Below, piece by piece: positions 34,101 to 41,323 of a stretch of 64,000 bases of DNA. The stretch is from NCBI GenBank assembly GCA_023423895.1, contig JAFAER010000218.1, forward strand, positions 79,173 through 143,172. Direction: 5' to 3'. This DNA is from Pseudomonadota bacterium (GTDB lineage: Bacteria > Myxococcota_A > Polyangia > Polyangiales > Polyangiaceae). The notes beneath the pieces are model-generated. The model saw only the letters and a list, made by a program, of their open reading frames with translations. It did not search any database and was not told the DNA's origin. The translations under genes and the position numbers were made by a program. Within the stretch, counting starts at the first letter, position 1. The number at the start of each line of letters is the position of its first letter.

Positions 34101-35035
34101 AGTGGGCGGACTCGCTGCTCGAGCTGTCGCGCACGCACGGCATCCCCGGCGCTGCGGTCGATGCCTGGCAGACGCTCGCCGTCGTACGTCAGGCGCGTGG
34201 TGACGTGGGCGCCGCGCTCGAAGCTCGGCGAAGCGCGGCGCGCGCTGCGTCCGAGGCCGGGTTGAAGACGCGCGAAGCGACGCTCACGATCAACGTCGGC
34301 TTCGCGCTGACGACCATGGGCGCAAAAGAAGAGGCTCGCGTCGCCATCGAGAGCGGCATCGCGCTCGCGCAGGCGGTCGGATCGCCCGGCGTCGTCCGGC
34401 ATGGGCAGATGAACCTTCTCTGCTGGGCCGCGAACTTCGGCTCGGAGACCTCGCTCGACGGCCTCCTCGCCGAGCCGCGCTCGATCGCGGACAACGCCGT
34501 CTCCGGTGGGTGGGTCCCTCACGACCGCGCGACGCTCGGCGTCCTCTTCTATCGCGGCGTCGAGCTCCTTCGGAGCGAGGTGACCTCGCGCGTCCCCGCG
34601 AACGCCGCCGAACAAGCACGAACGCTGCTGAAGACGGCCGCAGGTGGCTACCGTGCAACGAAGATGCTCGATGTCGTCCCGGTGGCCCTCGGTCTCTGGA
34701 GCGAGGCCGAACGGCGCTGCGGACAGGCGGACCGGGCCGTGGAGCTCGCGACCGAAGCCGCGAGCTTGCTCGAGCACGGCTCGCCGAGCCTCCTCAACGA
34801 GGCTCCGATCTATCTCGCGCTCCACGACGCGCTCGTCGATCTCGGACGGCACGACGAAGCCAAGAAGGCGATCGCGCGTGGCCTCCCGCGTCTCGTGACA
34901 CGTGTTCACGGTCTGCTCGGCACGACACACGCGAAGGACTTCCTCAAGCACGTCTCGTCGAACGCAGGCCTGCTCGCGGCCGCCGAGGGTTACGGCATCT
35001 CGCCTCCGGAGCTCTCGGACATCCTCGCTCGCTGA
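31121..35035 (+). CDS. Giant multidomain kinase: Ser/Thr kinase, cyclase-like, P-loop ATPase, TPR
   Basis: A 1,304-residue soluble protein. (1) A complete Ser/Thr kinase at about 12-275: GRGGVG, Lys44, HRDIKPSN (135-142), Asp162 of DFG and GTPAYMAPE. (2) A degenerate adenylate/guanylate-cyclase-like domain at about 310-455: LGGDAIVAHLG and RVGIATGRTR with TGEVVDRAAALA are recognisable, but the first metal Asp segment is replaced by TSILATHVP. (3) An AAA/NTPase domain with Walker A GAPGIGKT (491-498). (4) A long TPR-like helical repeat region from about 870 to the end. This layout, as in large myxobacterial adaptor kinases, suggests a signal-integrating scaffold. GTG 31121 is the start that puts the kinase at the N-terminus. 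Confidence 0.87.
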   Translation: MTAAAFEKALLAGRFVIEREVGRGGVGIVYRARDEVSGAPVALKVIAIPGVDASEEARFGREGRVLAGLSHPGIVRVVAFGQLDEGHPYVAMEWLEGEDIAQRQKRAPLSLGRALQVGAQVADALAYAHGVGIIHRDIKPSNVILVGSGPDQEWPLEAKLVDFGVASAEDARLTRTGAIIGTPAYMAPEQARGDAEVDARADIYGLGATLFEIIAGRPPHMGPTPIAILARLVTTPAPRLGEVFPDAPIPLDDLLCEMLATHPEERPARAADVALRLRSIAAEIEQSPLTTRTQSPDVPQSMGSLVLSTSRPGGSRLVTSILATHVPKGPTRGRLIAHLRARGAEATELGGDAIVAHLGVKKALGDEAARALDLGLRLAKMGSRVGIATGRTRIDRTRPTGEVVDRAAALARDAQKNQVLADTTTSELARGRFEMQVRPDGTSVVGPKVAAKKEIAGGSPFVGREADLSQVVSAYERCQEDRTPIIVTLTGAPGIGKTRLRREALARIAAHSSAPRVVMVRAESFARSHALGIMADVARGLAGVAKGAALSDAMAATEALLARIDYAGRSTRDLVARLVANEPLPEGVDARAARDALWIALTDMALRVSNEAALVIALEDAQWADLESLAWLDHVLARAVGHSVFVLATARPTLWREDPARFSGRDHVRIELRPLARRTVRAIAKAILGEKASSPEGEALVESISAQAGGSPLFAEELARLAHQGRDAASAPTIEAAIQVHLDALEEDVREAAMKLSVFGLQVWGAGLEALGVKNAAEVMRTLTAAEMIVEQAASRFKETREWAFKHALTREVAYAALGEEQLKELHTQAGRWLAKMGEDDATVARHLELGGEPAEAANYLEKAARRALAASALGEAVRLAEKALDFAIDTPTQFARAQLLDEAWVRLDARASERETAVRAMQDAVYDEPSAVRAMGARVRYENACGGGPETSAGLEEVILRAKAAGLFDEEARSAADLAARYAFAGELDKAAEWADSLLELSRTHGIPGAAVDAWQTLAVVRQARGDVGAALEARRSAARAASEAGLKTREATLTINVGFALTTMGAKEEARVAIESGIALAQAVGSPGVVRHGQMNLLCWAANFGSETSLDGLLAEPRSIADNAVSGGWVPHDRATLGVLFYRGVELLRSEVTSRVPANAAEQARTLLKTAAGGYRATKMLDVVPVALGLWSEAERRCGQADRAVELATEAASLLEHGSPSLLNEAPIYLALHDALVDLGRHDEAKKAIARGLPRLVTRVHGLLGTTHAKDFLKHVSSNAGLLAAAEGYGISPPELSDILAR

Positions 35036-35380
35036 GCGAGTCGAACGGGTGAGAGCGAGCGCGCGACCCGAGGGTCGATCACGGCGACGGCCGAGGGCGA
35101 ACCGGCGCACACCTACATGGGTTCATCGCTTCGCTCATGGATCATCGCGCCACCACCCCTGCTGCCTCCGGTCTCTGTCGATCGAGGGCGCGGAGCAGCT
35201 CAGCCGGGCGCGTTCGGAACAAGTCGCTCGGAACCAAGGGAAACTCGGCCGCCGGCGTGCGGCCTTTTCCTGTCTCGTTGAAGACCGGTGGGCGCGCGGG
35301 TTTGGCCCGCCCATTGCGACGTCCCTGGCGAGTGAGCCCCAGGAGTGGGTGAGGACCCTCGCTCTTCACGCGGAGAACAG
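35036..35380. other. 345-bp intergenic region before the protease
   Basis: No gene is seen. It holds one terminator-like hairpin (35247-35268) and a GC-rich partial inverted repeat near 35288-35318. It should also hold the protease promoter, which could not be recognised. Confidence 0.4.
35247..35268 (+). terminator. Hairpin with short T-run
   Basis: GGCCGC (35247-35252) pairs with GCGGCC (35259-35264), followed by TTTT. It is a probable intrinsic terminator for the giant kinase gene, 212 bp after its stop. Confidence 0.6.
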
Positions 35381-37393
35381 ATGAAGAAGCTGGCGTTTCT
35401 GGCACTGGCGATCGCGGCCGCCGCAGGCTGCAGCACCACCACCGAGGAGGGTGCTCCCTCGCCGATGCCTCTTCCCACCGACGGCGTGACGCCGGCGCAG
35501 CTCGACGCGTTCAAGACGCTCGAAGCGACGACGAAGCAGTCGTGGAAGTGGGTCCAGCACCAGGATCTCGGGACGCCGATGCACCTGTCGGCGCCACGCA
35601 CGGGCAAGCCGATCCTCGCGAAGGGCGCGGATGCCGTGAAGGTCACGCTCTCCGTCCTCGAGCAGAACAAGGCGCTCTTCAAGATGCGCAATCCGGCGCA
35701 GGAGCTCAGCGTCTCGCGCTCCGAGGTCGACGAGCTCGGAATGACGCACGCGCGCTTCCAGCAGATGGTCCATGGCGTTCCGGTCGCGAACGCCGAGTTG
35801 ATGGCGCACTACGACAAGGCGGGCCGCCTCACGTCGATCGACGCGAACTACGTCGCCGATCTCGACAACGTCGACGTCAATCCGACATTCTCGGTGGCGG
35901 ACGCCCTCACGATGGTGAAGGCGGACATCGTCTCGCGGTCGGCGATCGCCGACGAGGGCTCGCTCGAGACGACGGAAGAGAAGCTCGTCGTCTACGCGTC
36001 CAACGAGCACCTCCGCGCTCCGCGGCTCGCCTACCAGTACAAGATCCGGGCGCTCGCAGCGGCGGAGCCGGCGATCTGGGTCGTCACCGTCGACGCCAAG
36101 ACGGGCGACATCCTCCACCGGTACAACAACCTCCAAACTGTCCAGGGGCAGGGCAACGGCGTCCTCGGTGACAGGAAGCAGTTCGAGGTCTCGACGTCGA
36201 CCGGCGGCGGATTCGTGATGACCGATGCCGCGACCGGCGTGCAGATCCGGACGCTCACGGCCGAGCAGCAGCAGGTCCGCGGCGGTCCCGTCACGTCCGA
36301 CGACCAGAACTCGTGGGATACGGGCGTGCCCGGCGCCGGAGCCGCCGTGGACGCGCACTTCAACGCGGCTGCGGTCTTCAAGTACTTCAAAGACAGGCAC
36401 GGCCGGAACGCGATCAACGGCACGGGCGGTGCGCTCATCTCGACGGTGCACTTCGGTCAGGCGTACGACAACGCCGCCTGGGACGGCACCGGCATGCTCT
36501 ATGGCGACGGCGGGCAGATCTTCCGTGCGCTCTCGGTGAGCCTCGACGTCGTCGGTCACGAGTTCACGCACGGCGTCACCGAGAAGACGTCGAATCTCGT
36601 CTACGAGAACCAGCCGGGCGCGCTCAACGAGGCCGTGTCGGACATCTTCGGTGCGTTCATCGAGCACGCCGTGAAGCCCGACGACACGAACAACTGGAAG
36701 CTGGGCGAGGCCGTCGTGAAGTCCGGCGGTCCGCTCCGCGACATGAAGAGCCCCGGCTCCGTTTCGCAACCGCAGCCGGCGCACATGAACCGGTTCGTCA
36801 ACACGCAGCAGGACAACGGCGGCGTTCACATCAACAGCGGCATCGTCAACAACGCTGCGTTCCTCATGACCGTCGGCGGCGTGAACCCCGTCTCGAAGAC
36901 CGAGGTCAAGTACGGCATCGGCTGGGAGAAGAGCGAGAAGCTCTGGTTCCGCGCGAACACGAAGTACTTCCTCCAGAACACGAACTTTGGTCAGGCCGCG
37001 CAGGGCGTGCTCCAGGCCGCGAAGGACGTCGGGCTGACGGAGAACGAGACGAACATCGTCGAGTGCGCCTTCAAGGCGACCGGAATCGCTCAGGGCACGT
37101 GCGCGACGCTCGTCGATCCTCAGTCGAACACGCCGGGCCTACCCGGCTCGGACGACGGGGTCGACGGGACGGGCAGCCCCACCGGCTCCGACGACGAGGC
37201 GGGCGACACGGCGGGAGATGATTCCGACGACGACGTTTCGACGCCGGCGCCGAAGAAGCGGCGGCGCATGATCATGACGACGAGCTCCGGCTGCAACGCG
37301 GCGGGCGGCTCGGGTGACCTCGGGAGCTTCGCCGGAATGGGAATGGTCGCGTTCGTTCTCGGCCTCGTGGCGAAGCGTCGCAAGAAGAGCTGA
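35381..37393 (+). CDS. Thermolysin-type M4 metalloprotease with MYXO-CTERM-like tail
   Basis: A 670-residue secreted protease. A signal peptide is followed by FTP/PepSY-type propeptide sequence (about 30-270). The M4 catalytic domain then shows HEFTH (His393, Glu394, His397), Glu417 as third zinc ligand at the correct spacing (NEAVSD), and the transition-state His483 in GGVHINSGIVNN. An acidic linker ends in SGC, a hydrophobic helix and KRRKKS, the MYXO-CTERM layout for surface sorting. The signal peptide also ends in a lipobox-like AAAAGC, which would compete with that route. ATG 35381 has CGGAGAA upstream. Confidence 0.92.
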   Translation: MKKLAFLALAIAAAAGCSTTTEEGAPSPMPLPTDGVTPAQLDAFKTLEATTKQSWKWVQHQDLGTPMHLSAPRTGKPILAKGADAVKVTLSVLEQNKALFKMRNPAQELSVSRSEVDELGMTHARFQQMVHGVPVANAELMAHYDKAGRLTSIDANYVADLDNVDVNPTFSVADALTMVKADIVSRSAIADEGSLETTEEKLVVYASNEHLRAPRLAYQYKIRALAAAEPAIWVVTVDAKTGDILHRYNNLQTVQGQGNGVLGDRKQFEVSTSTGGGFVMTDAATGVQIRTLTAEQQQVRGGPVTSDDQNSWDTGVPGAGAAVDAHFNAAAVFKYFKDRHGRNAINGTGGALISTVHFGQAYDNAAWDGTGMLYGDGGQIFRALSVSLDVVGHEFTHGVTEKTSNLVYENQPGALNEAVSDIFGAFIEHAVKPDDTNNWKLGEAVVKSGGPLRDMKSPGSVSQPQPAHMNRFVNTQQDNGGVHINSGIVNNAAFLMTVGGVNPVSKTEVKYGIGWEKSEKLWFRANTKYFLQNTNFGQAAQGVLQAAKDVGLTENETNIVECAFKATGIAQGTCATLVDPQSNTPGLPGSDDGVDGTGSPTGSDDEAGDTAGDDSDDDVSTPAPKKRRRMIMTTSSGCNAAGGSGDLGSFAGMGMVAFVLGLVAKRRKKS

Positions 37394-37437
37394 GCAGAAT
37401 CGTTCTTCGCGGTCGCGGTGCTAAGGTCGGCTCCATC

Positions 37438-38496
37438 ATGGAGTCTTCCTCGGATTATCCTGAGCCCAGCTCGCGAAGCGACCTTCCGCGCGTGACGATC
37501 GCCATCGCCACGAACGAGGACGAAGCTCGAATCGAAGCGTGCCTCCGGACGGCGCTCCGTCAGGACTACCCCACGGACCTCATCGACATCGTCGTCGCCG
37601 ACGGGATGAGCATGGACGCGACGCGCGAGGTCGTGCTCCGTGTCGCGGGGGAAGAGCCGCGCGTTCGCCTCGTCGACAACCCGCACCGGACGCGCGCCGC
37701 CGCCCTGAATGCGGTGCTCGAGACGACGACGAGCGAGGTGATCGTCCCCATGGACCCCTCGGGTGACTATGCACGGACGCACGTCGCGAAGTGTGTCGAG
37801 GCGCTTTCCTCCTCTCCGGCCGAGCAGCTCGCGATCGTCCCGCGCCCCTCGGGACGCACCATCGTCGAGCGCGCACTGGCTGCCGTCCAGTCGACGAGGC
37901 TCGCCTTCGCGGCCGGCGCGGAGCTGGCTCGCGGGTCGGACCCGGTCCCCACGCTGCTCGGCGCTGTCCGGCGGCGCGTGTTCGACCGCGTCGGCCTGTT
38001 CGATCCCGGGACGCGCTGCGAGGAAGACGTCGAGCTCTCGCGGCGGATCACACGTGCAGGGGGCGCGCTCACGGTCCGCAGGGACATCGTCGTGACGCGG
38101 CCGGACGCGTCGTCGTTCAAGGATCTGTTCCGTCGCCACTACCAGCTCGGACGGAGCCGCGGGCGGCGAACAGTGAAGGAGCGGCGGATCTCTTCGATCC
38201 GTGAGCTCGCGCCGCTCGCGATCGTCACCTGCGGTGGCGCGCTCGCGGCGACGGCGACGTTCCAACCTCTCACGCCCATCGCCGCCGCGATGTACGCGCT
38301 GATGACGGGAGCGGCCGCGGTCCGTGTCGGACGTCAGGAGGGGATCGTCACGATCCCCTTCGCGTGGGCCGCTTATCCCGTGATGCACCTCGCGCACGGT
38401 GTCGGGTTCGGCAGCGGCGTCGTCCGCTCGGCGCTTCGCCCCGACTGGAAAGCTGCGTCGCGCGCGGGCGCGCAAGAGGCGCCCGCGGCTGGCTGA
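37438..38496 (+). CDS. Family 2 glycosyltransferase, membrane-associated
   Basis: A 352-residue GT-A glycosyltransferase. The N-terminal domain has VTIAIATNEDEARIEACLRT, then IDIVVADGMSMD. The metal-site region is PMDPSGD, where usual enzymes have DxD. CEEDVELSRRI fits the acceptor/base ED motif. Two or three hydrophobic stretches near the C-terminus (about 258-335) attach it to the membrane. It probably adds sugars to an envelope polysaccharide. It converges on a nucleotide-sugar epimerase gene, which fits the same pathway. Confidence 0.82.
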   Translation: MESSSDYPEPSSRSDLPRVTIAIATNEDEARIEACLRTALRQDYPTDLIDIVVADGMSMDATREVVLRVAGEEPRVRLVDNPHRTRAAALNAVLETTTSEVIVPMDPSGDYARTHVAKCVEALSSSPAEQLAIVPRPSGRTIVERALAAVQSTRLAFAAGAELARGSDPVPTLLGAVRRRVFDRVGLFDPGTRCEEDVELSRRITRAGGALTVRRDIVVTRPDASSFKDLFRRHYQLGRSRGRRTVKERRISSIRELAPLAIVTCGGALAATATFQPLTPIAAAMYALMTGAAAVRVGRQEGIVTIPFAWAAYPVMHLAHGVGFGSGVVRSALRPDWKAASRAGAQEAPAAG

Positions 38497-38549
38497 GGCG
38501 CAGCTTCTATCTCCTCGTCGCTCGGTCTTTCGACCTCGCTGAGCGGCGT

Positions 38550-39491
38550 TCAGCCGTAGGCGGCCTTGAAGGCAGCGTAGGTCTTCTTCAGGCCTTCGCG
38601 GACCTTCACCTTCGGGTCGTAGCCGATGAGCTCGCGCGCGGCCTCGATCGAGGCGAGCGAGTCACGGACGTCGCCCGGCCGACCCGGCTCGTAGATCGCC
38701 TCGAGCTTGTGACCGGCTTCTTCGCCGATGTACTGGAGCAGCTGGTTCAACGAGATGCGCTCGCCGCAGGCGATGTTGACGACCTGGCCCGTGAGCTTCT
38801 TCTTGCTCTCGGCCGCCAGGAGGTTCGCGGCGACGGTGTTGTCGATGAAGCAGAAGTCGCGGGTCTGCTCTCCGTCGCCGAAGACGGTGGGCCGCGTCTT
38901 CGCCATCGCGGCCTTGATGAAGTTCGGGATGACGGCAGCGTACTGGCTGTTCGGATCCTGCCTCGGTCCGAACACGTTGAAGTAGCGGAGGCTGAGCGTC
39001 TCGATCCCGTAGAGGGACGAGAAGACGGTCAGGAGCTGCTCGCACGTGAGCTTCGCGACGGCATACGGCGAGAGCGGCGCCGGCATCATCGTCTCCACCT
39101 TCGGCAGCGTCGGCGTGTCACCGTACGCCGACGAGCTGGCGGCGAAGATCAGGCGGCGGACCTTGGCGTGCCGGGCCGCGTCGAGCACCACGGTCGTGCC
39201 CTGCACGTTGGCCAGCATCGAGGCCTGCGGCTCGTCGACCGAACGCGCCACCGACGGGATGGCCGCCTCGTGGAAGACGACCTCGACGCCCTTCATCACT
39301 CGGTTCACGATCTCGGGATCGACGATCGACCCCTCGACCACCTCGACCTCGCCCTTGAGGCTCTCGAGGTTCGAGCGCCGGCCAGTCGAGAAGTCGTCCA
39401 GGATCCTCACGCGCTCGCCCTTTGCGAGCAGGGTCTCCGCGATCGATGAACCGATGAAACCGGCGCCGCCGGTGACGAGGTAGAGGGCCAT
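38550..39491 (-). CDS. NAD-dependent nucleotide-sugar epimerase (extended SDR)
   Basis: A 313-residue extended short-chain dehydrogenase. It has GGAGFIG (8-14) for NAD, DDFSTGRRSN after beta-2, the active-site Ser121, and Tyr143-x-x-x-Lys147 (SPYAVAK). RYFNVFGPRQDP and FGDGEQTRDF are typical of UDP-glucose/UDP-N-acetylglucosamine 4-epimerases of the WbpP/GalE group. The exact sugar cannot be read from sequence alone. ATG 39491 puts the NAD fold at the N-terminus. A longer open frame upstream is not conserved. Confidence 0.88.
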   Translation of the reverse strand: MALYLVTGGAGFIGSSIAETLLAKGERVRILDDFSTGRRSNLESLKGEVEVVEGSIVDPEIVNRVMKGVEVVFHEAAIPSVARSVDEPQASMLANVQGTTVVLDAARHAKVRRLIFAASSSAYGDTPTLPKVETMMPAPLSPYAVAKLTCEQLLTVFSSLYGIETLSLRYFNVFGPRQDPNSQYAAVIPNFIKAAMAKTRPTVFGDGEQTRDFCFIDNTVAANLLAAESKKKLTGQVVNIACGERISLNQLLQYIGEEAGHKLEAIYEPGRPGDVRDSLASIEAARELIGYDPKVKVREGLKKTYAAFKAAYG

Positions 39492-39571
39492 GACTCCGTA
39501 TACCGCCGTCCCCCCCTGAAGAGGAGAGTGAAAACTTGGCCTGGAGAACGAGCCTATGCGACCACCAGAAC

Positions 39572-39892
39572 ATGGAGCGACGGAAGCGAGCAGCGAAGTT
39601 GGACGGTACGCTCGACGCGGCATGCGCCGTGTGTGGAGCGCGTGACGCGCGTCTTCTCGCCACGGTCGAGCTCCGCGGCGGAGCTGCCGCGACCCTCTGC
39701 GGATCTCACGCCCTGATGCACAGCCGGCGGGCACAGCCCTGCGCTTCGATCGCGGAGCTCCGCGCCGAGCTCGGCGACCGGCGCCTGGGCGACCGGCGCG
39801 CGCAGCCCCAAGGGGAACGCGACGAGCTCGCCGAGCGTCTCACCGCGGCGTTCACGCGCGACCGACGCGGCTCCGAGCGCCGCGCGAGCTAA
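39572..39892 (+). CDS. Small Cys-rich hypothetical protein, possible zinc site
   Basis: A 106-residue basic protein. A CAVCG pair (residues 18-22) and LCGSHALMH further on (Cys-x-x-His) could bind one zinc ion. The C-terminal half repeats LGDRRLGDRRA-type basic units and is probably disordered. No family is recognised. It lies head-to-tail between the epimerase (divergent) and XRE-cupin (convergent) genes. The ATG at 39572 is chosen, with a TTG at 39536 as an alternative. Confidence 0.5.
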   Translation: MERRKRAAKLDGTLDAACAVCGARDARLLATVELRGGAAATLCGSHALMHSRRAQPCASIAELRAELGDRRLGDRRAQPQGERDELAERLTAAFTRDRRGSERRAS

Positions 39893-39955
39893 TCTCCGAG
39901 CGACCGACCTTTCGGCGGGCTACGGAGGGCCGGCGCTCGCTCGCGCGCCGCGCGG

Positions 39956-40504
39956 TCATCGCCGTGCGATGACGACGACGGAGTAGGCCACGGCCAGCTT
40001 CGTCCCGGGATTGGCGTACGAGTGCCGCTGATCTCCCCGGAACGCCACGACGTCGCCGGTGGCGAGGCGGTACTCTTCACCGGATGCGACGAGCACGATC
40101 TCGCCGGCCTCGCAGGTGAGGTACTCCCGCGTTCCCGCGGTGTGCGGGATGCCCGTCACCTTCGCCCGAGGCGGCAGCTCGAACCGGTCGATCTCCATTC
40201 CCGGGATCGGGTCCGGCAAGAGCTTTCGGATCGCGGCTGCGCCGCGCAGCTTCACCACGAGCTGCGCCTTCCGGTAGTGCCGTGCCTCGGATCGCGGGGC
40301 AGCCACGAGCTCTTCGAGGGTGACCTGGAACGCCGACGCAACCGCGTCGAGCACGGCGAGCGTCGGGTTCGCAGCGCCTGACTCGATGTTCGCCCACGTC
40401 GCCCTCGGAAGCGCCGCGAGCTTCGCCATCTGCGCTTGGGTCAGTCCGCGTGCCTCGCGCAGCGCGCGGACGTTCCTGCCGAGCCTCGCGGCGACGTCGT
40501 CCAT
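39956..40504 (-). CDS. XRE-family regulator with C-terminal cupin domain
   Basis: A 182-residue transcription factor. A helix-turn-helix of the Cro/XRE type (LGRNVRALREARGLTQAQMA then TWANIESGAANPTLAVLDA) is followed by a cupin barrel with TREYLTCEAGEIVLVASGEE and GDQRHSYANPG. Such MerR-like-in-logic sensors bind a small ligand in the cupin and often control an adjacent enzyme gene. Here the divergent SDR gene, 75 bp away, is the obvious candidate target. ATG 40504 starts directly at the HTH domain. Confidence 0.88.
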   Translation of the reverse strand: MDDVAARLGRNVRALREARGLTQAQMAKLAALPRATWANIESGAANPTLAVLDAVASAFQVTLEELVAAPRSEARHYRKAQLVVKLRGAAAIRKLLPDPIPGMEIDRFELPPRAKVTGIPHTAGTREYLTCEAGEIVLVASGEEYRLATGDVVAFRGDQRHSYANPGTKLAVAYSVVVIARR

Positions 40505-40522
40505 TCCAACGAGGTAGCAGCG

Positions 40523-40558
40523 TGCCAAAGGATTGTCATCCGCGCCATTGGATTGGCA
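40523..40558. promoter_or_regulatory. Inverted repeat in the XRE-cupin/SDR divergent region
   Basis: TGCCAA (40523-40528) and TTGGCA (40553-40558) are inverted. Inside, GGATTG occurs twice in direct orientation (40530-40535 and 40550-40555), 20 bp apart, about two helical turns. The layout fits a dimer or tetramer operator for the XRE-cupin protein between the two divergent genes. Confidence 0.4.
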
Positions 40559-40579
40559 GCCGGGTGTCATCCTCCGCTC

Positions 40580-41323
40580 ATGGACATCCGAAACGAAGCC
40601 GTGCTCGTCACGGGCGCGTCGAGAGGGTTGGGCAAGGAGCTCGCGCGAGCCTTCGCTCGTCGAGGCGCGAAGGTGGTGCTGATCGCGCGCAACGAAGCGG
40701 AGGTCTCGACCGTGGTCGCAGCAATCCGTTCCGAGGGCGGCGTTGCCCATGCCCTCGCGTTCGACGTCGGCGACAAGGAGGCCGTGCATCGAATCGCGGG
40801 CGCGACCGCGGCGCTCGTCGGGCCGCCGAGCATCGTCATCCACAACGCGAGCACGCTCGGGCCCGTCCCGATGCCGCTCCTGCTCGACACCGAATGTGAG
40901 GACCTGGAGCGGGTTCTGGCGGTGAACCTCGTCGGACCTTTCCGACTGACGAAGGCGCTCGCCGGACCGATGGTCCTCCGCAAGCGAGGCCTCTTCCTCT
41001 TCGTCAGCTCGGACGCTGCCGTGAATGCTTATCCGGGCTGGGGCGCTTACGGCGTCTCGAAGGCGGCGCTGGACCACCTCGCGCGCTCGCTTGCCGCGGA
41101 GCTCGATCCGGTGCGCTTCCTCGCGATCGACCCCGGCGAGATGGACACGAAGATGCACGCCGACGCGATCCCCGACGCCGACCCGACGACGCTCGCGCGC
41201 CCGATCGACGTCGCGGAGAAGCTCGTCACGCACGTCCTCCGCGCGGAGTCGATCCCGAACGGGGCTCGCCTGGCTGCTGCGGAGGTCGAAGCGGGAGCGA
41301 CGGCGGAAGGAGCGGCGGCGTGA
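40580..41323 (+). CDS. Short-chain dehydrogenase/reductase
   Basis: A 247-residue classical SDR. It has TGASRGLG (11-18) for NAD(P), the NAS motif (HNASTLG), Ser around 143 (FVSSDAA), Tyr157 and Lys161 (YGVSK). Arg at the end of beta-2 (ARNEAE) favours NADP. The substrate is unknown. It starts at ATG 40580. The stop overlaps the GTG start of the QueA-like gene (GTGA), so the two are coupled. It is probably controlled by the divergent XRE-cupin protein. Confidence 0.88.
   Translation: MDIRNEAVLVTGASRGLGKELARAFARRGAKVVLIARNEAEVSTVVAAIRSEGGVAHALAFDVGDKEAVHRIAGATAALVGPPSIVIHNASTLGPVPMPLLLDTECEDLERVLAVNLVGPFRLTKALAGPMVLRKRGLFLFVSSDAAVNAYPGWGAYGVSKAALDHLARSLAAELDPVRFLAIDPGEMDTKMHADAIPDADPTTLARPIDVAEKLVTHVLRAESIPNGARLAAAEVEAGATAEGAAA

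Noticed and set aside
37438..39491. Capsule or O-antigen cluster
   Set aside because: Only one glycosyltransferase and one epimerase, convergent, are present. There is no polymerase, flippase or exporter.
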